Positions 35,539-45,913 of a stretch of 64,000 nt of DNA are shown here, one piece after another. The DNA is from Drosophila miranda (lineage: Eukaryota > Arthropoda > Insecta > Diptera > Drosophilidae), in assembly GCF_003369915.1 (NCBI RefSeq), contig NW_022881603.1, forward strand, positions 42,330,624-42,394,623, read 5' to 3'. Under the pieces are notes generated by a model, which saw only the letters and a list, made by a program, of their open reading frames with translations, was not told the DNA's origin and made no database searches. Positions within the stretch are counted from its first letter, which is position 1. Every line of letters starts with the position of its first letter. A program made the position numbers and the translations under genes.

Positions 35539-36391
35539 TGTTCCAGTCCCACCTGAACGATAGGTGGCCATGGCTGAAGGCGACGCGCTATCTAGCGGAA
35601 GTCCAGGGAGGCTCGATGGTGTATGGGGACATCGGGGGGAGCTGGAGCCGTACTGGGGATATAAGAAAGAGAATAGGATTAGTTATATGTAGTAGTAAAG
35701 GGAAAAAGGGATAAATAGGAGTGAAAATATTAGAAAACGTGGATTGGATTATGGAAATCTTGGCGCGTGGACGGAAGAGTAACGTCGAAATTTGAAATTT
35801 TGTGCTTAAAACAGAAAGTTTGAAGTGAGTACAGGAAAAAGCGGGCGAGAAATAGGTTGTAATGCAGAAAATTTTACTCACAGCCGGCAAGGAATATAGC
35901 CACCAGAACCGGGCCAGAAGGTTTCCTGGAGAGGAACACTGGAGTTCGAGAAAGTCGACTGCGGAGAAGAAGACTGTCCAACGTGAACCTGAGTGAGTTC
36001 GTTCCAGTTGCGCGTGTGTGAGCCAAGTAGCGCGGGACGTGTGAAGGGGGAGGGTGAAAGAGGACGATCGTTGCATCGCCTTCCAGTGCGTGCCACACGT
36101 TTGGTCTCATTCACCACGTAAAAACCACGAAACCCTATTCACACACACACACGCGCACACGTATACACGGACCTATATTAATTTAGGGCTGACCGGCCAC
36201 GGCCAGCGATCGCCCGCGTCGTTTGAACTTAAAGGAAAAAAAAACATAATCCGCACTCTAAACACCGTTCCACATTAAATGTTATTTTGTTCTGTGTGTG
36301 GTCCTTTATTTAGTATTTAGTATTAGCTTAAACCGTTTAACGTAAAATCTTGGCCATTGAACTAAATATGTAAAAACACCAACACCTTTCA
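35539..36391 (+). repeat. LTR5, complete long type (853 bases)
   Basis: Contains the whole long-type-only segment between ctggag (about 35930) and aaccctattc (about 36130) that is replaced by a short fold-back in LTR1, LTR2 and LTR4. It ends at CACCTTTCA; the flank then reads cgaacctaaatctgcg. It is the best available sequence of the ancestral LTR. Confidence 0.8.
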
Positions 36392-37545
36392 CGAACCTAA
36401 ATCTGCGATCAGCTGTTCAGTGCCAGAAGATTAACCCTTAGTGGGTGACGCGGGGGTCCCGTCAGTCCACCGTATTTGGTCGAGCGATTTGTGGAAAAAT
36501 ATTGTTTATTGTTTATGTCCCGGGGACCCTTAACAAGAGCTCTTGGTAGGTTAAGTCTCCGTAGGGGCCCGAGTTAAATTAACTCCCGTAAAACTGGATC
36601 CACTCATCTACACATATTCCATTACGTATGGGTGAGGGTATCCCTGTTGGTTGAACGAAATTTCAGCAGTTATTTCCGTGTTTGCCTTTGTGTCGAACGT
36701 TTTGGTGTTTCTTTTTGGCTAGTGATAATTTTGAGTATATCTATTTATTAATGAGAAAGATGAAATTGTCAATTTATAATTATTAAAGCTTGGATATATA
36801 CTGAAGCATGATGCAGTAAATTTAAAATAGAGGGAGGGCGCGTGGCGTAAGCCATGGATTAGGCCAGCCGTTACCGTTCCAGCAGAGGGTGGCCAAAGTG
36901 AACGTTGTGTTTGGTCACAGGTAGGGCGGGCGCGCGAAGTGATAACACCCAAGCTTCACCCACTTGATAGCCGTCTGATTATGATTTTCTTTGTTGTTGT
37001 TAGGTTGTTGTTAGTTTTGATGTCCCGAGAAGTAGTATGTCTCCTATTTAGTCTACATTTGGCGGGCAAGGGGAACTACCCAGCCCTGGGGTCGAAAGCT
37101 AGCCGGCATTGCCCTCTGGGAAACAAGCCAAGTGTAACAAATTCTATAAAATCCTTTTCCACAGGGTATTCAGAATGTTGCCTGAGTTGCCGACACATGA
37201 GTCTGGTCCATACAAATTAATGTTGACGCAACTTTTGTGCTGAATGATCAAGTAAGAACATGTTGCTGCAGCAACAGTTTTTACAAACCATACTATTTGA
37301 AGATTTTCATTGGCCAAAAGCAAAAATCGCGTCGTTTCCGATTCAAAACCGTTTCAGTTACGAAACTGGTTCCATTAATGTACAATATATTTGAACCTGT
37401 AGAAAACGGGCCCAACCAAACCCAACAATGAAAAAATAAGTTTATAGTAGATATTATACATGTGGTGTACATCAAATACATATTAAAAGTATCTTATCAA
37501 TACCAAGTCTTAATACCAGTCCAGCAGTCCCCAATAATATCTACA
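36392..37545. other. Flank between the LTR array and the mdg3-like element; no gene seen
   Basis: Contains gatcagctgttcag (36408-36421), an E-box-type core-promoter motif, and ttaacccttagtgggtgacg at 36431, which looks like a TTAA-flanked transposon terminus. I see no credible coding exon. The open frames at 36939-37220 and 37237-37431 have no recognisable domain. Confidence 0.4.
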
Positions 37546-37853
37546 ATATGTAAACTTTTAATAGCACGGTTTTATTATATGTTCTTCTTTCTTGATCGGC
37601 GTATTCGAATGAATGTGTGTTGGCATATCGATACTTGTCCTCGACAAGTATCGATATATCGAGTACATTGGTATTTCTTATAATACTATCGATGAGTAAA
37701 TCTTAAACTAATATTCAAATCTTATAAACTAATATTCATATCTTACATTCGGGCAACCTGACTACAGATCGCCCACGATCTACACACTAAGGCATACAGT
37801 TGTTTAAACATTTCTTATTCGGTATTGTCTTACTTAACATACTATTTCATCGA
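37546..37853 (-). repeat. 3' LTR of the mdg3-like element (upper edge uncertain)
   Basis: Shares 37546-37638 with 42639-42731. It contains the palindrome cgatacttgtc-ctc-gacaagtatcg (37629-37653). The upper limit lies somewhere before the integrase stop at 37854 and cannot be fixed because the other LTR is truncated. Confidence 0.6.
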
Positions 37854-39281
37854 TTAACAACATGAGACCATGGTTTTATCCTTACACTCTACCCAGGGTT
37901 TAAGCCTTGCTGGTTCTAATATACTTCGGAATGGCATTTGCGTCAACTGACAGTCCTCAATGTCGACAACCTCATAACGATCATTATCCAATACTCTATT
38001 GATCCTGTACGGTCCTCGATACTTTGGTGCGAACTTCTTATTGATCCCCGGTGTCGTGTCCACATGCCGGACTGCTACATAGTCACCAGGTTCATACTTT
38101 AATGGGGCTCTATGTTTATGGGCATACATCTTCTCATTTCTTTTCTGCGACAACCGTATGTTCTCACTTGCTATTTCTCTTATAGTTTCCAACTCTCTAA
38201 GTTCTGACGCTAACTTCTCCTCTAGGTATTCGGTTAATTCATCTACAACGGGTCCTTTCTGGGGTATTCCAAATAACAATGTGCTAGGTGTCTTTTTCGC
38301 ACTGCTGTTAACGGAGTTATTAATGGCGTGGTCTACCTTGCTCATCAACCTATACCAATCGGCTTGCTCAAGGGGCTCTGACAGTTTTCCTAACATAGGA
38401 GTAAGAACACTATTCACCCGCTCCACTTGGCCATTCGCCTGCGGTGCACCTGTAGCTACCTTAATGTGCTCTATCCCTCTCTCCTGTAGAAAACTAGAGA
38501 ACTCTAACGAGGTGAAACAGGTCCCACGATCTGATATTATCCTAGTAGGGCGACTATAGAAATCAAAATATTTACTTAAGGCATCCTTCGCTTCCCGCGT
38601 GCTGGTACTATTAACCGGGAACAATTTGACAAACTTAGTGAATGCATCTATTACCACAAGGAGGTGTTTTCGCTTAGATCTAATACTCGGCAACGGACCC
38701 AAATGATCAACATGTAGGGTATGAAAAGGAACACACGACTTTGGGATACTATGGAGCGTTCTGTTATGGATTGTTTTAGGCATCGAGTGTAGTATACACG
38801 GTAGACAGTTTCTGATGAACCTTCCCACTTTACTTCTCATTGACGGAAACCAGTAGGTCCTCAAAAGGTCACTCACGCACTTCTCTGCGGCCAGATGTCC
38901 TAGTTTTTCGTGTGACCGCCTTATCAACTGCTCTTCCATACACATTGGTACATAGAAACATAGTTTGTTTTCACAACTCCTCTTGTAAACAATACCATCT
39001 ATCATTTCAAAATCTACTTCATTTCCATCCTCTAGCATTTTTCGAATCCTAACTACTTCCTTGTCTCGCATCTGTTCTGTTTGCAATATCAAATCAACAT
39101 CTTCTGGCGTTGCACCTACTACCCCAACTATCAATGATTTTAGTAATCTTTCCTCCTGAAACTCTAACTTGTCCCTCTCTACTGTATCCTCAACACATTT
39201 TTTCTCTTTATCTGAATTCCTACTACTAATGTACTTTACTCCCCCCACCACATCGTTAACGCTTCCTCTACATTGGCTCAA
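37854..39281 (-). CDS. Integrase of the mdg3-like element
   Basis: Open for 475 codons. It has the HHCC zinc finger (HEKLGHLAAEKC ... CLPCIL), the catalytic core with LHVDHLGPLP, IISDRGTCFTS and APQANGQVERVN giving D, D and E, and a C-terminal segment with YEPGDYVAVRH and KFAPKYRGPYRI, a chromodomain-less GPY/F-type module. Integrase joins the cDNA to host DNA. The frame looks intact although the upstream pol is broken. Confidence 0.9.
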   Translation of the reverse strand: MSQCRGSVNDVVGGVKYISSRNSDKEKKCVEDTVERDKLEFQEERLLKSLIVGVVGATPEDVDLILQTEQMRDKEVVRIRKMLEDGNEVDFEMIDGIVYKRSCENKLCFYVPMCMEEQLIRRSHEKLGHLAAEKCVSDLLRTYWFPSMRSKVGRFIRNCLPCILHSMPKTIHNRTLHSIPKSCVPFHTLHVDHLGPLPSIRSKRKHLLVVIDAFTKFVKLFPVNSTSTREAKDALSKYFDFYSRPTRIISDRGTCFTSLEFSSFLQERGIEHIKVATGAPQANGQVERVNSVLTPMLGKLSEPLEQADWYRLMSKVDHAINNSVNSSAKKTPSTLLFGIPQKGPVVDELTEYLEEKLASELRELETIREIASENIRLSQKRNEKMYAHKHRAPLKYEPGDYVAVRHVDTTPGINKKFAPKYRGPYRINRVLDNDRYEVVDIEDCQLTQMPFRSILEPARLKPWVECKDKTMVSCC

Positions 39282-39302
39282 ATCTCTAATTTCAATCTTC
39301 CA

Positions 39303-40695
39303 TCAATCCTCTTCACCACCAAGGTTCTCTCTATCATCAGACTTCCACCTATTTCCCAATCTACTTCCCACTGCACTTGATTCTCCACACTCAATCGCAG
39401 GGTTCTGTACGGTACTACTACGCTCTCTATTGATATTTAATTCTCTACACTTAATCACAGGGTTATCTACGGTACCTCTATGCTCACAACCAGTGTTGTC
39501 TCTACTTACACTATTCCTTGTATATTGCTTTCTACTCTCATCTTTTTCTAAATTAGACTTTTCTAAACCGTATTTGACTCTATAACCATCCTCTACCATA
39601 TTCGTCACTTGAAGTTGTCTGCTCAGCGCATCAACGTGCGCCATACTGGCCCCAGTTCTGTGCATAATGGAGTAATCATAGTTCTCTAACTCTTGGGACC
39701 ACCGTGCTATCTTAGGACTAATTGACTTTCTGGTTAACGTCTGTACTAACGAATTACAATCCGTGATTATTTTGAAGGACCTGTGCTCCAAATATGCTCT
39801 AAAACGCCTCAATGCATAAATTATAGCCAATGTCTCTAGTTCGAAACTATGATAACGTGATTCTCTTTCTGTTGTTTTGCCGGAATAATAGGACACAGGG
39901 TGCATCTTCCCATCATCTTGTCTTTGCATCAGTATTGCGCCATAACCGTATGAACTTGCGTCTGTATGTAATTCCGTTTCTCTATTTGGGCTAAAAATGG
40001 CTAATACCGGAGGATTTGCCAACGCATTCTTAAGAGTTTCAAACGTCTTCACCTGTTCTCTATTCATGGGAAACGGACCACCTTCTTTTAACAACTGCAC
40101 CAAGGGCTTAGCTGTCGTCGCAAATGACAACATGAAACGTCGAAAATACGAAAAGAATCCCAAGCATGAGTGCAGTGCTTTTACATTTTGAGGGACTGGG
40201 TATTTTTTCAAGGCCTCATGGGAATCACTAGGAACTATTCCGTTTTGATTAACTTTATACCCCAGGAAATCGATGTTTCGATTGACAAACCTACACTTTT
40301 TTAGATTTATCTCTAAATTTTGCTCGCTAAACCGAATGCATAGTCTTTTTAATATATCCATGTGTTCTTCAACTGTTTTAGTCGTTTTAGTCTACTAATA
40401 TATCATCCATGTACACTACAATGCTTTTGTTCCTAATAAAGTCTCTCAAGAGCTCCGAAATAAATCTCTGAAAAATAGCGGATCCATTTTTTAACCCAAA
40501 GGGCATTCTCAAGTACTCATACTGTCCTTGCGGTGTCACAAACGATGTATACGGAACTGATTTTTCTTCTACGCCTATTTGATGATACCCACTTTTCAAA
40601 TCTATAATGGAAAAACAGCACTTGTTTTCTAAAAACTCAAGACAGTCCTCAATAAGGGGCAATGGGAAATTATCTTTAACAATTTGTGAGGCCAA
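39303..40695 (-). pseudogene. Reverse transcriptase and RNase H of the mdg3-like element, frameshifted
   Basis: Frame 40387-40695 holds the RT palm (FSIIDLKSGYHQI ... MPFGLKNGSAIFQ ... VVYMDDILVD) with the YMDD box. A frame break follows near 40385, then 39303-40361 has the RT connection (NIDFLGYKVNQNGIVPS) and RNase H (HTDASSYGYGAILMQ, SFELETLAIIYALRRFRAYL, GASMAHVDALSRQ). Catalytic residues are visible in both parts, but they are no longer in one frame. Confidence 0.88.
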
Positions 40696-41300
40696 ATTCG
40701 AAACCTACGTTAATATGTTCCTCTTCATCAATCTCTACCGACGCACAAAAGTTACTGAATTCGTCGCCTTGATTCATATTCTCGATGGCCATTTTGTCAT
40801 TCCTTGAGTTTTCTTGTGTCTGATTTTTAAATGGATTAGAACGTTTGATTAGCTCGCTTCTTTCTGATTGATTACCATCTAACTTATCATATAGTCTTAT
40901 GTTAATATTATTTTTACGTTCGGTGAATAAAGACGCGCAGGTTAAACTAATAGCTTTTTGCTTTAACGAACTTAATGATGTGTGTTGCTTCGCATTGATA
41001 TTTTTCTTATGAACTAATTTTACTTCAATAACTTTAAGGGCATCGCGTCCCAACAATACCGGCAAAGGCAGCATGTTATCATCTACGATGTTTAATAAAA
41101 CGATATATTTCTTTGTGCAAAATTCAATATGGCACTTAAATTTTCCCCATATGGGAATTGGTTGTCCTCCTAGTCCATAGTATTTCCTAACTTCATTATA
41201 GGCTTCAACTATAGCCGACTTCGGTATCAAAGACTTATGAATAAAACTTACAGGGCTACCTCTATCAAATAGACTAAAAATACTGACGCCTCTTTGTTCA
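40676..41300 (-). pseudogene. Protease region of the mdg3-like element with altered active site
   Basis: Frame 40676-41230, with upstream open sequence to about 41300, encodes FSLFDRGSPVSFIHKSLIP and LPVLLGRDALK. Retroviral-type proteases need D-T/S-G at the first motif; here it reads D-R-G at 41258-41266, which should abolish activity. The rest of the fold is recognisable. Confidence 0.7.
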
Positions 41301-41311
41301 CCAAACGGAAG

Positions 41312-42484
41312 TCATAAAGTGATTAACTGGACAGCCGCTAAATCGTCGTTGTTTTTTTCTTCTGGTCGCTCCTCATCTTGAACTGCAGCTACCCTAGTGG
41401 CCATCTTTCGTTTCGGGCACTGCGAATATAGGTGGCTGGTACTCCAACAGTTAAAACATGCCCCATCCGGTCTCTTTGGCTGACTGCATTCCTTCATAAC
41501 GTGCCCAAATTTCCGACAGTTGTAGCAACGCATTGCGCCACCACCTTGCTGCTGCCCAACTGCCATACTCACATTTAGTATTCCCTTTGTCATACCTTCG
41601 CTACGAATTGCTACGACGCCAGCAGCTCTTCTGACCTTATCATAGGTGACCATCTTGTCACGCTACTCGTTGAGTGTGCTGCAATATAGCATGGATGCTG
41701 CCATGCCCGTCTTGTCCTGCAGTCCCTCTACGATGAATTTGACCACATCGCTCGTGGCCAAGTCTGCTTGCGACGCTATGCTGCACATTGCGACGAAATA
41801 TTGCAATGCGCTTTCATTATTTGCAATTTTCCGTGCCTCCAGTCGCTTTCCAATGTCCCACGCTGTCACTTGCTGCTCAAAGACGTTGAGCAATTCTGCT
41901 CGCATCAATTGCCAAGTCAAAGGCGCCACATGGTCGATGTACGCCTTCGCCGATCCGCCTAGCAGCCGCTTCGCTAATATCCAGCATTTGGACTCGGATA
42001 CACCATGGAAATTCATAATGTCCTCAAAGTTACTTATCCAACTGGTTACAGCCTGGTCGTCATCTCCAGAAAATGGACGCATCAACGCCTCAATGTGTGT
42101 CAAGTCGATGCAATCTCTCGGCGTTTCCAACTCCATAGCCTCTTTCTCCGTTTTCAATATGCTTAATTTGAGATCAGCTAAGCGCTTGCGAGAAACGTAC
42201 AATTGTTCCAACTGCTGCAAACGGCGCGATTCTTCTACGTATTCATCTGATCGCATGGTCAATTTCGAACAAGCGTTGTCTTGTCGCGGCATGAATGCTT
42301 CTCGAGCCTTCTGCACATTTTCACCATATTCTTCTGGCGCCGCTTTTACTGCGTGTTGTGCACTACGGTTGTCTCTATCTATCTCGCGCTCAACCGGGAC
42401 TGCAAAAATGTCTGCCTGCATAGTCTCGTCTGCGCTTGGCGCCGTATTTCCTAGCTCATGCGTGTCTTCCATGATTTTTTTCAC
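41312..42484 (-). pseudogene. gag of the mdg3-like element, split in two frames
   Basis: Frame 41663-42484 encodes the Gag core (RPFSGDDDQAVTSWISNFED ... GGSAKAYIDHV) and 41312-41653 the zinc knuckles (CYNCRKFGHVMKEC, CFNCWSTSHLYSQC). The two are separated by a frame change and stop near 41655. The long plus-strand frame over 41646-42518 is a shadow of this. Confidence 0.85.
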
Positions 42485-42638
42485 TGCTGTACGTAATTGG
42501 TGTATGTTGGCATCTTGATCAAAATATACGTTATGTCGCTACGCAATATGTCGCTAAGTTCACTTTTGGTTTTCGCTCTTATGTCTGCATTGTTCATCGC
42601 AGAGTTTTTTTTTTTTTTTTGTGCAAACCCCACACCTG

Positions 42639-42735
42639 ATATGTAAACTTTTAATAGCACGGTTTTATTATATGTTCTTCTTTCTTGATCGGCGTATTCG
42701 AATGAATGTGTGTTGGCATATCGATACTTGTCGAG
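42639..42735 (-). repeat. Truncated 5' LTR of the mdg3-like element
   Basis: About 90 bases identical to 37546-37638. At the palindrome centre it reads cttgtc-gag-gacaag rather than cttgtc-ctc-gacaag, then leaves the homology (cctgaatgg). Inward of the LTR lies gtgcaaaccccacacc, a possible primer-binding region on the minus strand, next to a T-run at 42606-42620. Confidence 0.65.
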
Positions 42736-44164
42736 GACAAGCCTGAATGGTATACCATCCAAGGTCCAATTTTCGCCGAACACCATTATGAATCTGCTCC
42801 ACCTCCTGAATATGAACATCACGTACATTTCCCGGTGGGTTCACCTTTTGAATGGTTGCGAAATGCAGTTCCAGTCATCACCATCTATCCAAGTACAGTA
42901 ATTAAAGTACATAATTTAAAAGTATGGAATGGGACTCATTGTTGCTAGAGCCTCAGAGCCTTAACTGATTTGAAGATAGCAGTTCGGCCATCGATACTGT
43001 GGACTGGATACAAGAGGTGCCACCAAAATAGAAATTTTTTTTAAGTGAAAAATGGCAATGCAAATTTAATGGATTAATATTGATTGAATATGCCATTATA
43101 CACCGTTATACCGAAAATATACCTTTAACTAGGTAGTTCGGGTTTTATAAAACATCGAAAATTTAGATATAAATTCTGAAAAAAATCATACAAAGAACTT
43201 CCTGCAGAAAAAAATATGTATAGTGAATGCAGGAATACCATTAGTAATCTAAACGGGGAACTAGTGCGGAGTAATCCTGAAGTGTTTATTTTTACGTCGA
43301 AATTTAGCTCATAATATTTTCGTGATACAACAGTATATATTTAATAGGCTAGCAAAGTGACAAATTAGTGAACAAAAATTGTTAATAATTGCATATCAAC
43401 TTTCAAAGAGCAATGTGGTCACTAATATGATTAAAAACGCTTTTCCTGTCATAGCGATTGATCAAGGCTCAAACAAACAAAAACGGCATGTTGGCATTTT
43501 AGTAACGCATTAAAATATGAAAATATACATATTAAATATAGCTCAAGCTATTCTTATATTGCCCGCAGAACGCAGATACAAATATTTTTGAAATTTTTGT
43601 TGCGAAACTTTTTAAGCGGAAAATGAAAATAAAAAGGCCCTACTGCAGTTCAGTTTGATTTTCGAATAACATTTAAAAAATGAACTCGATCAGTGCTAAA
43701 AGTTAGTTTGAAATGGATTTTTCGTCATGGCGTGCGCCTGCCAGCCCACATGATCCTAAAAAAAACTTCATAGTCAGAATGAGCGGCTCAGGGCAGCTAA
43801 TGTTGGGTAATTTACACAAAGGACAAATAATATTTTCACACAAGTATAACATTTTTACTGCCCGACATGTGCCATAGTACTTTTTACTCTACAGAAGATG
43901 AAATTATCTCACATATAGAGTTCTAGAAAGGCTGTTAGTTTCAAGCAGAAGTTAGCAATACAACATATATTCACAGGTCACAAAGCATTTATTTTCTTTT
44001 AATACATACATTCAGCTGGTCAAAAATCAAAAAACCTGATCGAAAATGGATAACAATGGATAACAGGTCTTCACAAAAATAAAAAAAAAATAAAAAAACG
44101 CGGGGAAAACTAAAAAAAAAATTGTGCTTGGGAATATATATAGTCTAGGGATTATTGGCTAATA
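42736..44164. other. AT-rich stretch, possible short exon remnant at its left edge
   Basis: 42740-42948 is open on the plus strand and encodes a compositionally plausible peptide (EWYTIQGPIFAEHHYESAPP, PVGSPFEWLRNAV) that I do not recognise. It starts at the broken LTR, so it may be a host exon or element fragment cut by the insertion. From 42950 to 44164 the sequence is very AT-rich with short A-runs and no coding signal. A GGTATATTTT-like box occurs near 43110-43125 in reverse. Confidence 0.35.
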
Positions 44165-44235
44165 TTGGACCGAACAGAAAGAATGATCTCAGTTAAAGAA
44201 AAATTCGACTTTGTTAATTTTCTAATACTAAAAAA

Positions 44236-44428
44236 TGTTGTATCGGTATATTTTGAAAATGTGACGTATTGTCGGTATTTTACTGAGGGTCAGACCGTAT
44301 ATTTTATCCATAAATATTACCAACAACAAACAAAAAATAATTGCAAGGCGGCGGGCAGTTTAATAGCAAAATATAAAAATAAATGTTTAAAGTTTGAGCA
44401 CGTCCAGTTCAAAATCGAAAACTCCAAG
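44236..44428 (+). promoter_or_regulatory. Lnpk promoter/5' UTR with GGTATATTTT boxes
   Basis: Contains tatcggtatattttg (44241), tcggtatttta (44272) and gtcagaccgtatatttt (44289-44305), the last a 17-base identity with the AGGF1 promoter. No TATA box is evident. The layout suits a broadly expressed TATA-less Drosophila promoter. The Lnpk ATG follows at 44429. Confidence 0.5.
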
Positions 44429-45913
44429 ATGGGATTCGTTTTGTCGAGATTTCGGGTTCGTATTTGGGCAAAAGAAACTTTTTGCATGCATATTAAAATA
44501 TGACGTGCCCTTGATTCTAATTATAGAAGGAAAAATCAACGGAGGAGGTTTTGGAGGCCCTGCAAGTACAGATCAAAGACCTGGAGAAATACATGATAAA
44601 TACTCAAGATAGGAAGCGGAGCTTCGTCACGAACTTTCTAGGAATCACAATTGGCGCATACATCGTTGGTTTTGGATTATGGTGTTGCTTTTACTTTCCA
44701 CCGACATGGAAAGAGCGCATCGTGTACTTGGTACCGCTGCTCCTGTTCCCCGTTATGTGAGTAATGCAGTGATTTGATGATGATATCACAGAAATGACGC
44801 GCCAACTCAAATCTCTGATTTTTTGCACTCTAGCATCGTCTTCATGCGGCAGATGTTTACGTGGTACTTTCAGCGCAAGCTCAACAAAAATGGCGATAAG
44901 CTGGCCCAGCTGAAGAAGAAGAAGAAAAAGATATTAGAGCAGGTCATGGACAAAGAGACCTACAAGGTAGTGCAGCCCAATATGGCCACTGGATGTCAAT
45001 TGCTTGTCTTATCGTTCTTTTGTTTAACAGGTGGCAGTGAATCTCCTGGAACGCTTCGGGGACAGGAAGTTAAACCAGTCGTTTAGTCGTTCCACCGCAA
45101 TGCAGCCTCAACAAACGCCACAACCTGCAGCAAGACTGCCAGGAGCCAGTACGCAGCAGAGATTGTTGACTCCGTATAGCAGCGTCTACCGCAACGTCAA
45201 CAACAACAATCTAAACAGCTCGACACAGTCGATGACGTCAGCATCTCCGAATGTGGGCGCAGTGCAGGAACTGCGTCGGCGTACGCCTTTTCCAGTGGTA
45301 GATCAGAACCGGTCACGCAGCGCAGTGGACCGTATTGTAGACTTCATTGTAGGAGACACTCCGATTCGCTACGGCATGATCTGCAAAGAGTGCTATGGCC
45401 ATAATGGTGAGAATTGAATTGATTTGTTACGTCCGACACTCTACTGTCGAATTGTGTTGCTCCTCCAATAGGTATGCTGCCGGAGGATGAATATGTTTTC
45501 ACTTCATTTCGTTGTGCCTTTTGCAATGCTTTGAACCCAGCGCGCAAGAAGCGACCAGTGGCTCCTCGACTCTCACTAAATCAGCAAACACCACCTTCAA
45601 ACAATCGCATCGATAGCTCCGGCAGCGATTCATCAGATGACTACGACTCTGGTAGCGAAATTATTGCATTTTCCACTTTTTTTCTACAACAGATTTCTTA
45701 ACAGATAAGGAGCAATTGTCGCGCCGGGTTTTGTTACAAGATGAGCCTTCGGATGACATTGATAAGGAGGATGTTGAGGCCAATCCCAAAGCCCAAAGTG
45801 CAGCAACTGTGACCGAAATAGGAGCAATGCAGACTGAAACTACTGAGGCTGTAGCTGAGGAAGCTGCTGGAGTGGTCGAGGTCGACAGCAAAGCCGAAGC
45901 ATCAAGCTCCTAA
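44429..45913 (+). CDS. Lnpk: Lunapark, endoplasmic reticulum three-way junction protein
   Basis: Six exons: 44429-44455, 44527-44756, 44834-44966, 45031-45406, 45472-45651, 45705-45913. The protein starts MGFVLSRFRKEKSTEEVLEA, followed by a short coiled segment, two membrane helices separated by a short loop (ITIGAYIVGFGLWCCFYFPP and IVYLVPLLLFPVIIVFM), a Lys-rich coiled coil, a Ser/Asn/Gln-rich region, and the diagnostic zinc ribbon CKECYGHNG...FRCAFCNALNPARK. It ends in an acidic tail at TAA 45911-45913. Lunapark stabilises tubular ER junctions. All frames join without stops. Donors at 44456 (gttcgt) and 45652 (gtagcg) are weak but phase-consistent. The gene looks intact, unlike AGGF1 and the hexokinase. 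Confidence 0.9.

Larger units (their letters stand above)
29556..36391 (+). mobile_element. Ty3/gypsy-like LTR element, array copy 3
   Basis: 5' LTR4 (short type), leader to 31210, complete gag, defective pol, and complete long-type 3' LTR5. It is the only copy with an open gag. The sequence right of 36391 is not related to the array and is the outer flank. Confidence 0.88.
37546..42735 (-). mobile_element. Ty3/gypsy element, mdg3/blastopia-like, minus strand, decayed
   Basis: On the minus strand the order is LTR remnant (42639-42735), gag, protease, RT, RNase H, integrase, LTR (from 37546 upward). The two LTR pieces share about 90 identical bases (atatgtaaacttttaatagc to ggcatatcgatacttgtc). 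The right one stops there while the left continues, so the 5' LTR is truncated. Coding frames are interrupted in gag, between protease and RT, inside RT and before integrase. Family assignment rests on the protein domains only. Confidence 0.85.

Noticed and set aside
41646..42518. Plus-strand 290-codon open frame
   Set aside because: It is the complement of the retroelement gag frame, Ser/Cys-rich, with no domain.
44165..44503. Plus-strand 112-codon open frame at the start of Lnpk
   Set aside because: It covers the promoter and reads through the real short first exon (44429-44455) into the intron; the Lunapark N-terminus is only the last part.
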